DNA of 5,002 bases from Boseongicola sp. SB0675_bin_26 (lineage in GTDB: Bacteria > Pseudomonadota > Alphaproteobacteria > Rhodobacterales > Rhodobacteraceae): positions 1 through 5,002 of the forward strand of contig VYCX01000105.1 of assembly GCA_009843725.1 (NCBI GenBank), given 5' to 3'. How positions within the stretch are numbered: position 1 is the stretch's first letter; the number at the start of each line of letters is the position of its first letter. Under the pieces are notes generated by a model. That model saw only the letters and a program-made list of their open reading frames with translations. It was not told the origin of the DNA and did not search any database. Below are positions 1 to 5,002 of the stretch, one piece after another. The position numbers and the translations under genes are program-made.

Positions 1-209
1 AGCGGCTTCTGGCGGTGACGGACGGCCTCGCGGCGGGCCGGACGCAGCGCGGGATCGCGGAGGACGTCCTTGGCGCGGAGGCCGTGGCCCGGGAATGGAC
101 GCCGGACGGCTCGATGCGCTCGCAGGTGCGGCGCTGGATCCGGAAGGCCCGGGCGCTCGCCGACGGCGAATGGCGGGACCACGTGCCGCGCGGGCCGGTC
201 GGCGAGTGA
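1..209 (+). CDS. C-terminal end of a DUF2285-type DNA-binding protein (5' end outside window)
   Basis: The frame is open from base 3 to the TGA at 207-209, giving 68 visible residues. They begin RLLAVTDGLAAGRTQR and run through IAEDVLG and MRSQVRRWIRKARALADG. This matches what I know of the C-terminal half of DUF2285 proteins: a small helical domain where G-R-T-(Q/H)-R-x-I-A-E-x-(L/V)-(F/L)-G forms a helix-turn-helix-like unit, followed by an Arg-rich helix and a W-R-D ending. The GTG at 15 is inside the conserved domain, so the true start lies upstream of the window. In alphaproteobacterial integrative and conjugative elements, DUF2285 occurs in the transfer regulators QseM and FseA of ICEMlSymR7A, and also in many uncharacterised stand-alone proteins. 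Which type this is cannot be decided here. Its GC content is high, like the IS and unlike the operon that follows. Confidence 0.75.
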   Translation, partial: RLLAVTDGLAAGRTQRGIAEDVLGAEAVAREWTPDGSMRSQVRRWIRKARALADGEWRDHVPRGPVGE

Positions 210-374
210 CGCAAGGTGCGCGCGGCGGACATGCATGGGGCGAGGCCGGGACAGGCCGGCGGGAACGGAGGCCGGAGCCGGCAGCGGGGCCGCGATGATT
301 GCCGGTCGCCCGCAGCGCTTGCGGAAGGCGCGCGAACCGGGCAGGACATGCGCGGACCTCGCCGGGCCGGGGAT

Positions 375-386
375 CGAATCGATTCG
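375..386. repeat. 12-bp perfect palindrome CGAATCGATTCG
   Basis: The sequence CGAATCGATTCG reads the same on both strands. It sits 166 bases after the stop of the DUF2285-type gene, in otherwise GC-rich non-coding DNA. It could be a regulator site, for example for a gene on the element, or chance. No neighbouring promoter elements were recognised. Confidence 0.35.
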
Positions 387-602
387 GTGACCATTTGATT
401 ACGGAACGCCGGGTGCAGGTGAACGGACGCGACCGGGTCAGGAAAAAACATTGACGGTTCAATGCCTTGCAGGCGCGCTTCCGGGTCCTGGGCGGCGGCT
501 TGCGTGAAGAGGGCCATAGGGCGTGGAGTGCTTGGAAGCGGTTGTCTTTGACCTTTAGCAAGAATTGGCATTCGCGTTGGCCGGCACTTGGGTACCGCTC
601 GT

Positions 603-626
603 GTCACCTGACGTCACGGACGTCAC
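603..626 (+). promoter_or_regulatory. Triple GTCAC repeat with a TGACGTCA palindrome upstream of the operon
   Basis: GTCAC occurs at 603-607, 613-617 and 622-626, spaced 10 and 9 bases apart, close to one helical turn. The first and third copies extend to GTCACCTG (603-610 and 622-629). The 8-bp palindrome TGACGTCA covers 609-616. The repeats lie 9 bases upstream of a TTGACA hexamer (635-640). Helically phased copies just upstream of a -35-like box are what an activator or repressor site looks like. No specific regulator can be named. Confidence 0.4.
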
Positions 627-634
627 CTGTCTTG

Positions 635-661
635 TTGACAAACTGTCTGCGCAATGCGCAG
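635..661 (+). promoter_or_regulatory. Possible promoter -35 box and overlapping operator dyad
   Basis: TTGACA at 635-640 is a perfect sigma-70-type -35 hexamer, but no good -10 hexamer lies 16-18 bases downstream. The expected -10 area is instead occupied by an inverted repeat, CTGCGCA-A-TGCGCAG (647-661), with perfect 7-bp arms and a 1-nt centre. It ends 15 bases before the Shine-Dalgarno sequence of the first operon gene. A dyad between the -35 box and the start codon fits an operator that blocks RNA polymerase. The weak -10 fits a promoter needing an activator. Both are inferences from position. Confidence 0.4.
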
Positions 662-687
662 GTTGGCAACACATTCGGAGGGAGACC

Positions 688-1383
688 ATGGCGCTTAGCA
701 TTGAGCCGGAGATATCTGGCTGTTCTGTGGTGATGCTGGGCGACTTCAATCCGGCGATTGTTCACCCCTCGTGGCTCCACGCGACCGGTGTCGAAGCCGA
801 CATTTCAGAGGCGATCACGGACATTCAGGTTGTCATTCGCGAAATCTCGTCGTTCAGCATTGACACTCGGACATATACTGTCATGCCCGACCGCTTTACG
901 CTGGAGACCAGTACGGCGCCTTGGGTCGCCGTCGCGGACATCACCAGGCAGATCTTTGAGGAACTTCTTGTTCATACCCCTGTTCGTGCGTTCGGGATCA
1001 ACAGGACGGCGCACTTCAACGTCTCAAGCATCGAGGCAAGGACCAGGATCGGACGCGAACTTGCACCCATCGAACCCTGGGGTGAATTCGGTTCAGAGAT
1101 GGAACCTGACGATCCATCTCTGATCGGCGGTCTGCAAAGCCTCACGATGCGTCGACAGAGGCGCCTTGATGCGGCTTTCCTCAACACGAATGCGAAGATC
1201 GAGCCGTCTGTCAGGTTGAAGGGAAATGCAGGAATATTCATGGAAGTCAACCACCATCATACGCTATTGGACTACGATCAAGGCGACGGCGCCCGCCCAG
1301 CCGTCGAGACTTTGGTGAACTCCTTTGAGCCCCGAGTTGCTGAAGCTGACTCAATCATCAATGCAATCATGGAACGTTCCTGA
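688..1383 (+). CDS. Conserved-hypothetical-type protein, first gene of the cargo operon (231 aa)
   Basis: I chose the ATG at 688 because GGAGGGAG (677-684) is a near-ideal Shine-Dalgarno sequence, 6 nt from the start when GGAGG is used. The open frame extends back to 565, but that extension would cover the operator repeats. The 231-aa product is soluble, with no signal peptide or membrane segment. Visible blocks are GDFNPAIVHPSWL (18-30), YTVMPDRFTLET (63-74), HTPVRAFGINRTAHF (96-110), a Pro/Trp segment ELAPIEPWG (124-132) and FMEVNHHHTLLD (184-195). The D-R-F...P-V-x-x-x-G-I-N order loosely recalls TIGR04255-type proteins (R-F-S-L followed by R-I-G-L-R-Y-I-N). I also recall similar uncharacterised proteins, but cannot assign a family. 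No catalytic motif is evident, so a binding or structural partner role is a guess. One base separates its stop from the next ATG. Confidence 0.8.
   Translation: MALSIEPEISGCSVVMLGDFNPAIVHPSWLHATGVEADISEAITDIQVVIREISSFSIDTRTYTVMPDRFTLETSTAPWVAVADITRQIFEELLVHTPVRAFGINRTAHFNVSSIEARTRIGRELAPIEPWGEFGSEMEPDDPSLIGGLQSLTMRRQRRLDAAFLNTNAKIEPSVRLKGNAGIFMEVNHHHTLLDYDQGDGARPAVETLVNSFEPRVAEADSIINAIMERS
1371..1380. repeat. GGAACGTTCC palindrome at the first gene junction
   Basis: A perfect 10-bp palindrome ends immediately before the TGA (1381-1383) of the first gene and four bases before the ATG (1385) of the second. GGAAC at 1371-1375 is also the only weak Shine-Dalgarno-like sequence for the second gene, 9 nt from its start. 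With no loop it cannot form a stable hairpin alone, so it may simply be chance in coding sequence. Confidence 0.25.
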
Positions 1384-1384
1384 C

Positions 1385-2029
1385 ATGGCGCTTCACTCCC
1401 TGACCAGGCAAGACATCTTCAACAGCAGGTACAAGGAGGCCGTCTACTCTGGCGAAAGGACTGCCGACAGGGATGCAACGGTAGGCTACATTGAAGGCTA
1501 TCAACTCATGTCGCGTTGCTTCGAAGGTATCGAGAGGCATAATGTGGCAAGCGATGAGCCTGACAGCGTTGCCGACCATCGAGCTTCCAACAATCCAAGC
1601 AAAAGGCTCCAACTGATCGATAACCTGGTCGCGTCAATGCAAGTTCGTGCGTCTCAGGAAATGCCCTTGAATCTGGGAGTGCGGTCCCTGAATCCGTTGA
1701 TGGAGTGGGAGGGGAGCGTGGAAGGCATAGAAGGCGATGAGTTCGTCGCACGGCTTTGCAATGTGACCACGGGCGAACTCCTGCCAACCGAGGCAGCGCG
1801 TTTTCCTGTTTCCGATCTGAATGACGTTCAGCGCGAGAACCTGGAAGTAGGCGCTATCTTCAGGTGGGTGATAGGTCTGCAAAGACTTCCGAACGGCAAC
1901 AAGCAGAGAGTGTCCGAATTGTTTTTTCGAAGGCTTCCTGCCCATTCCGAAAACGAGATAAACGCGACCGTAGAGAGTTTTGCGATACAGTTGGATGCTC
2001 GGGAGTGGGATGACGCCCCCTCGAGATGA
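1385..2029 (+). CDS. Hypothetical protein with a C-terminal small beta-barrel-like domain, second operon gene (214 aa)
   Basis: The ATG at 1385 starts 1 nt after the stop of the upstream gene, so translation is probably coupled. In-frame starts at 1361 (ATG) and 1325 would overlap that gene and have no better ribosome binding site. The 214-aa protein has two parts. Residues 1-90 are polar and helix-prone (LTRQDIFNSRYKEAVYSGE, then GYIEGYQLMSRCFEGIE). Residues 105-185 are strand-rich: MEWEGSVEGIEGDEFVARL, a PVSDL segment, GAIFRWVIGLQR, then RVSELFFRRLP. The alternation resembles a small SH3- or OB-like barrel, and I recall similar unnamed proteins with a W-E-G-x-V start and a (R/F)-R-R-L-P end. 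No enzyme motif, signal peptide or membrane segment is visible. An adaptor or nucleic-acid-binding role is only a guess. Its end overlaps the next gene by 20 nt. Confidence 0.8.
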   Translation: MALHSLTRQDIFNSRYKEAVYSGERTADRDATVGYIEGYQLMSRCFEGIERHNVASDEPDSVADHRASNNPSKRLQLIDNLVASMQVRASQEMPLNLGVRSLNPLMEWEGSVEGIEGDEFVARLCNVTTGELLPTEAARFPVSDLNDVQRENLEVGAIFRWVIGLQRLPNGNKQRVSELFFRRLPAHSENEINATVESFAIQLDAREWDDAPSR

Positions 2030-3098
2030 TGAGGTCGAGATCAGCGTCTTCGGTCCGGGCTACGGTGAGTCAGTTCTCATTCATGTCGGGTCGAGGCGGT
2101 GGATAGTGATCGACTCCTGTCTGGCGGATGATCGACGGACGCCAGCGCCACTGAAATACATGTCGGATCTGGGCCTTGACGCCTCCACCGATGTGTGCGC
2201 AGTCGTTGCGACGCACTGGCATGACGATCACATAAAGGGCCTGAGCACGATCTTGGACGTATGTGCAGGCGCGGACTTCTGGTACTCGGCAGCTCTGACC
2301 TATGGCGAGTTTCTTGCATTTCTTGCGGTTCACGACAACCAGCCAACGAAGCTGGATCGCGGCGGGACAGAGATGCTGAAGTGCATCAATCTGATGAATG
2401 CGTCTGGCAGAAGGACGAAGCGACTTCTTGAGGATACACTCGTCGCAGAGTGGCCGGCTGCCAAGCTTGCCCATGGTCTCGCAACTCGCCTTCTGGCACT
2501 GTCACCATCCAGCAAGCAGTTCGATCAATTCCTTCAAGTGATAGGAGCCGAACTCCACGCGCTTCCACTGAAAGCAAAGAAGAGACTGACGGCCGGGAGA
2601 AACGACCTTTCGATAGCTTCAGTGCTTGAAGTCGGTGACTTGTCCGTCTTGCTCGGCGCCGATCTTGAGAATTGCCAGGACCCGGACCTTGGTTGGGCAG
2701 CAGTGATCCACAACCGCAGTGGAAAGGGGCCAAAGTCGGCCGCAATCAAGATTCCGCATCACGGTTCAGAAGGTGCTCATCATGACAAGGTATGGTCTGA
2801 ACTTCTGGCCGTGGATGTCGTCTCAGTAGTCACTCCATGGAGCTTGGCTGGGAAAAGACTTCCCACGGAAACGGACAAGGCACGAATTTCAAGTCTTTCG
2901 AAAGAAGCATACATCACGGCTGGAAGTCCGCAAGCCTTGAAGAAGCGCTACCCTCAGGCGGTAACCAAACATTTCCGTACATCAAGGGTTGAGATTGAGA
3001 GTTCGTTATATCGTTGTGGTCACGTTCGCATTCGGTTTCCGGAAGCCAATTCGGGCAAGCAGAAAATCGAGCTCTTCAACGGTGCGGCAAAATTCTGA
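2010..3098 (+). CDS. Metallo-beta-lactamase-fold hydrolase, ComEC/Rec2-like, third operon gene (362 aa)
   Basis: The start at 2010 has GGGAG (2001-2005) 4 nt upstream and gives the usual short lead into the first strand. In-frame starts at 1980 and 1995 have weaker sites. MBL-fold motifs appear in order: strand and Asp in IVIDSC (D35); metal-binding THWHDDH with H69, H71, D73 and H74; LLALSPS (161-167); RNDLSIASVLEVGD (197-210); bridging Asp in LLGADLE (D218); and PHHGS (249-253), supplying the last metal-binding His. The N-x-x-S, G-A-D-L-E and P-H-H-G-S combination is typical of the ComEC/Rec2-like branch, whose known members include nucleases. The canonical H-x-H-x-D-H suggests a two-metal, active hydrolase. 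There is no signal peptide or membrane segment, so this is a free cytoplasmic enzyme and not a DNA-uptake channel. A motif III His is not obvious; H155 is one candidate. The substrate is unknown; nucleic acid or a nucleotide is plausible. Confidence 0.9.
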   Translation: MTPPRDDEVEISVFGPGYGESVLIHVGSRRWIVIDSCLADDRRTPAPLKYMSDLGLDASTDVCAVVATHWHDDHIKGLSTILDVCAGADFWYSAALTYGEFLAFLAVHDNQPTKLDRGGTEMLKCINLMNASGRRTKRLLEDTLVAEWPAAKLAHGLATRLLALSPSSKQFDQFLQVIGAELHALPLKAKKRLTAGRNDLSIASVLEVGDLSVLLGADLENCQDPDLGWAAVIHNRSGKGPKSAAIKIPHHGSEGAHHDKVWSELLAVDVVSVVTPWSLAGKRLPTETDKARISSLSKEAYITAGSPQALKKRYPQAVTKHFRTSRVEIESSLYRCGHVRIRFPEANSGKQKIELFNGAAKF

Positions 3099-3542
3099 GC
3101 GATTCCGCGCCTGCGGTGCCCACATCTGCACACGAAACCAGGGTGGTTGGCGGCGCGCTCAAGTTCCAGATGGCGCTGGCGAGCAAAGCAATCCGTCGAC
3201 TGATCCCGAGTCAGCTGGCGTCGCGCAAGCCAGAGAAGAAACGTGCTGAACTGAGGAACCACGGCATGCCACGCAACGCGACGGTGGTCATGAGGCGCTC
3301 CAGCGGCGCCGATTTGGTGGCCGCCAGAAAGCCCCTTCGCCCGGCGATTTCAAGCCCGGATTTCGCTCGCGCCTGAACGTCGGTCGCCCGGTCTCGCAGG
3401 CGAACCTTGCCCTGATGGCGCCAACTGGCAAGAGGACCGCGCCTTCGAGGCCGGATTCCGCGTCCTTCGCCGGCGTCGGCGCACGGGCCGCCTTTCCCGC
3501 GCCGTGCGGGTTCCGGACCTTCGGGGTCTTGAGCGGCCGCCG
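3099..3542. other. Non-coding region between the operon and the IS transposase
   Basis: No convincing gene is present. A 36-codon frame at 3266-3376 (+) has AGGA 8 nt before its ATG, but its composition is not persuasive. On the minus strand a long frame runs through the region only because GC-rich DNA has few stops. No T-rich intrinsic terminator follows the hydrolase stop at 3096-3098. The left end of the IS should lie here, but I could not match a terminal inverted repeat to the right-hand end. The only structures seen are a 6-bp inverted repeat CGCCTG/CAGGCG (3370-3375 and 3397-3402) and the hairpins listed separately. Confidence 0.55.
3480..3528 (-). terminator. Two small hairpins downstream of the transposase stop (possible terminator)
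   Basis: Reading the minus strand after the transposase stop, there is first a 4-bp stem (GACC at 3516-3519 with GGTC at 3525-3528). Next comes a 7-bp stem, CGCACGG (3480-3486) with CCGTGCG (3502-3508), around a 15-nt loop. Neither is followed by a run of T residues on the transposase strand. They are therefore weak candidates for termination and could be part of the IS end. Confidence 0.25.
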
Positions 3543-4397
3543 TCAGGCAGCGCGGCGGCGCTTCCTCTTCAGGCGTTCCGCACGGCGCAGCAGCAGGCCG
3601 ATGCGGTGGACGTTCAGCGCGACCACGGAGAGGGCGACGGTGCGGGCGAAGCCCCCGGCTCCCTGCGCCAGGACGCGGTCGAGGCCGCGGTGTCCGAGGT
3701 TGTTGATCGCCGACTCGACCGCAGGATGCTGCCGCCGCATCGCGGCGAAACTTTCGTCCCTCTCGCGCTCCAGGTCGGCCTTGTTGAGGTAGCCCTTCTT
3801 CGGCAGCACGTTGTCGTCGAGCAGCTCGTCGAGACGGACCCGGTTTCCGGGGCTGTGGAAGCCGCGGTCGAAGCTCACGGCGCGGAGATCGGGGAACCTC
3901 TCCTGCGCGGCCTCGACCATCGGCACCGCGCAGTCGACGTCGCTGCCTTCCCACATGACCTCGTGATGGAGCACGAAGCCGTGCCGGTCCTCCAGGATGC
4001 AGACCGGGACGCCGAGTTCGACCGGGCATCCCGCCCTTCGAGATCCAACGCGTGTGCGGCTCGAAGATCGAGAACACCTTCTCGTGCTGGGGGATCGTCT
4101 CGCCCTTGAGCAGGCGGCGGTCGGTCTGGTCGGTCCGGCGCACGGCGTGCGCCAGGAAGTCCCTGATCTCCGTGACCGTCCAGGCCGAGGCGCCGTTCGC
4201 GGCCAGCGCGGGCAGGTCCCCCTCGACGCGCAGGAAGAACTCGCGGCAGCGATCAAGATACGCCGCCACCCGCTCCGGGCTGGCGCGGCGGGTCGACCGG
4301 ACCTTGTTGAAGAGCCTCTTCACCGTCTTCGTAAGGGGCTTCCACTGCCTCCAGCCGGCGACGTCGTGCGCCGCCGCCGCGCGGCCCGTCGTGCGGA

Positions 4398-4958
4398 TCA
4401 GGCAGCGCATCGCGTCCCACAGGAGGCTGACGTCGGTGGGATAGTGAACGTCGGTCTCGGCGACGAAGGAGTCACAGCGCCCGCGCAAGGGCGCTGCCCG
4501 GGCTTTTTTCTTGCGACCGCATGGCCGCTGTCCACGATCAGGTGGTTGACCCCGACGAGAAGCGCGGGGCTCAGGAGGCTCACGTTGTCCACCAGCGTCT
4601 GGCAGTGGTACCGGTGCTCGTCCCACACGTCCGCGTGGCCGAGGAACCGACGCAGCGTCTTGTGCTCGTTCGCAAGCTCGTGGAGCCGGTCGAAGTCGCA
4701 GCCCAGCCCCTGCTTGATCACGCCCATCACCAGGATCCGCCACATCTCCATGCCGGGACGGCCGACGCTCTTGTCGATGCCGGGAAGCATGTGCTCCTCC
4801 ATCAGCGCGAACAGCCGCTCGCGGAAATCCTCGTCGGAACAGAGATGCTGGAGCCCGATGAGCAGCGCGGGAATGTCGTCCCTGGACTTGAAGTCCAGAT
4901 CGATGTTCTCGATGCCGATCTCGCCGAGTTCCGGCTGGCAGTTGATGACGTTTCTCAT
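4398..4958 (-). CDS. Transposase zero-frame product (N-terminal DNA-binding domain, 186 aa)
   Basis: The ATG at 4958 is preceded by GGGAGG (4964-4969) with a 5-nt spacer, a strong initiation site. Residues 1-150 are the normal N-terminal transposase domain. After the slippery site at codons 150-152, the zero frame continues for 34 unrelated residues to its stop. If frameshifting is programmed, the ribosomes that do not slip make this 186-aa protein. It has the DNA-binding region but not the DDE catalytic core. In IS1 and IS3 family elements such short products inhibit transposition by occupying the ends. Whether that applies here is inference by analogy. Confidence 0.65.
   Translation of the reverse strand: MRNVINCQPELGEIGIENIDLDFKSRDDIPALLIGLQHLCSDEDFRERLFALMEEHMLPGIDKSVGRPGMEMWRILVMGVIKQGLGCDFDRLHELANEHKTLRRFLGHADVWDEHRYHCQTLVDNVSLLSPALLVGVNHLIVDSGHAVARKKPGQRPCAGAVTPSSPRPTFTIPPTSASCGTRCAA
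4475..4509 (-). promoter_or_regulatory. -1 programmed ribosomal frameshift signal in the transposase
   Basis: On the transposase strand the heptamer A_AAA_AAG (4509-4503) lies in the right phase: codons AGA AAA AAG, with the heptamer starting at the third base of AGA. A 6-nt spacer CCCGGG (4502-4497) follows, then a perfect 8-bp stem, CAGCGCCC (4496-4489) with GGGCGCTG (4482-4475), around the 6-nt loop TTGCGC. Slipping back one base leads straight into the frame that encodes the conserved RGRCDSFVAETD catalytic region. Slippery sequence, spacer and GC-rich stem all match the classic bacterial -1 arrangement. Transcriptional slippage on the six A residues is an alternative but is less likely for so short a run. 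Confidence 0.8.
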
Positions 4959-4963
4959 GCCTG

Positions 4964-4969
4964 CCTCCC
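4964..4969 (-). promoter_or_regulatory. Shine-Dalgarno sequence of the transposase
   Basis: GGGAGG on the minus strand lies 5 nt before the ATG at 4958-4956 and fixes that start. No clear promoter is visible in the remaining bases to the window edge. Confidence 0.7.
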
Positions 4970-5002
4970 GAAGATTGGCCGTTTTCTGCCCGTTTTGCGC
5001 CG

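Larger units (their letters stand above)
210..687. other. Non-coding region upstream of the three-gene operon
   Basis: No reading frame here has convincing protein character or a ribosome binding site; the short open frames are GC-rich noise. Composition changes inside it. Bases 481-540 are about 70% GC, while 541-600 are about 53%, close to the operon downstream. The junction of the older, GC-rich backbone with the cargo may therefore lie near 540. Visible structures are a 12-bp palindrome at 375-386 and a group of repeats at 603-661, both listed separately. An isolated TTGACG at 451-456 has no matching -10 box. I see no tRNA or attachment site. Confidence 0.6.
3543..4958 (-). pseudogene. 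DDE transposase, ISNCY-type, full length across three frames (about 471 codons)
   Basis: Frame 1 (4958 to about 4504) encodes the N-terminal DNA-binding part, including VGRPGMEMWRILVMGVIKQG and LHELANEHKTLRRFLGH. Frame 2, entered by a -1 shift at 4503-4509, holds RGRCDSFVAETDVHYPTD with the first catalytic Asp, then the middle domain up to FEPHTRWISKG. Frame 3, entered near 4030, holds PVELGVPVCILEDRHGFVLH, then AVSFDRGFHSPGN with the second Asp, then ESAINNLGHRGLDR with the likely catalytic Glu, then a C-terminal Arg/Lys tail and a TGA at 3543-3545. All three catalytic residues survive. The first shift has a recoding signal. The second has none and fits either one extra base in the CC at 4022-4023 or a 5-nt loss nearby. 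The copy is probably inactive as it stands, unless that break is a sequencing error or an unusual +1 recoding site. Confidence 0.75.
3543..5002 (-). mobile_element. Insertion sequence, ISNCY (ISDol1-like) type, right end possibly outside the window
   Basis: The element is defined by its transposase, read leftwards from 4958 to 3543 in three frames. The 5' leader (4959-5002) includes a Shine-Dalgarno sequence and two CCGTTTT copies, at 4979-4985 and 4990-4996. They are 11 bp apart, which could mark a transposase-binding end. Neither terminal inverted repeats nor a target-site duplication could be established, because the right end may lie beyond 5002 and the left end is not recognisable between 3099 and 3542. 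The element's GC content (about 68% in a sampled line) is near that of the left flank and above that of the cargo operon. The family assignment rests on remembered motifs. Confidence 0.75.

Noticed and set aside
70..398. Alternative plus-strand frames (70-390, 95-298, 216-398) over and after the DUF2285 end
   Set aside because: They are rich in Arg, Gly and Ala from GC-rich DNA, lack ribosome binding sites and overlap a frame with clear domain similarity.
565..580. Possible sigma-54 promoter (TTGGCATTCGCGTTGG)
   Set aside because: The invariant GG and GC dinucleotides are not at the required 10-base spacing.
565..687. N-terminal extension of the first operon gene to base 565
   Set aside because: It has no ribosome binding site and would translate through the operator-like repeats. 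The ATG at 688 has an excellent Shine-Dalgarno sequence.
3305..3330. Possible left terminal inverted repeat (GGCGCC ... CAGAAA) matching the right IS end
   Set aside because: Only two short blocks match, with different spacing, which is not better than chance in GC-rich DNA.
3266..3376. 36-codon plus-strand frame with an AGGA upstream
   Set aside because: It is short, biased towards Arg/Ala/Pro, and has no supporting context. It is mentioned only in the intergenic entry.
3211..4020. C-terminal part of the long minus-strand frame running down to 3211
   Set aside because: After the second frame break this frame is only Arg/Pro/Gly-rich noise. The conserved transposase sequence continues in a different frame to 3543.
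3504..4444. Plus-strand open frames opposite the transposase (3504-4109 and 4052-4444)
   Set aside because: They are antisense shadows of the GC-rich transposase codons, with no ribosome binding sites and no recognisable domains.

Overview
The window looks like an accessory island of a GC-rich proteobacterium, most likely an alphaproteobacterium. That guess rests on the codon use and on the DUF2285-type gene end at the left edge, a family common on alphaproteobacterial integrative elements. No rRNA, tRNA or other phylogenetic marker is present, so the host is an inference.

Layout. Bases 1-209 hold the C-terminal end of a DUF2285-type DNA-binding protein cut by the window edge. Bases 210-687 are non-coding; GC content falls near base 540, and a cluster of operator-like repeats sits at 603-661. 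Bases 688-3098 hold a tightly packed three-gene operon on the + strand: two conserved-hypothetical-type proteins (231 and 214 aa) and a 362-aa cytoplasmic metallo-beta-lactamase-fold hydrolase of the ComEC/Rec2-like type. The genes are 1 nt apart or overlap by 20 nt. Bases 3099-3542 have no convincing gene. Bases 3543-5002 are most of an insertion sequence on the - strand, whose DDE transposase resembles the ISNCY (ISDol1-like) group.

Two things stand out. First, the three-gene operon has lower GC (about 55% in sampled lines) than its flanks (about 68-70%). It lies between an integrative-element-type gene and an IS, and none of its products belongs to a system I can name. It is the best candidate for an undescribed cargo, possibly defence, module. 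Second, the transposase is split after codon 150 at a textbook -1 programmed frameshift signal: an A_AAA_AAG slippery heptamer in the correct phase, a 6-nt spacer and a perfect 8-bp stem with a 6-nt loop. A second frame break near base 4030 lacks such a signal and probably inactivates this IS copy.

How the genes may work together: close spacing suggests one transcript and fixed stoichiometry for the three cargo proteins. The hydrolase is the only one with recognisable catalytic motifs. The other two would be sensor, adaptor or substrate-binding partners, but this is inference only.
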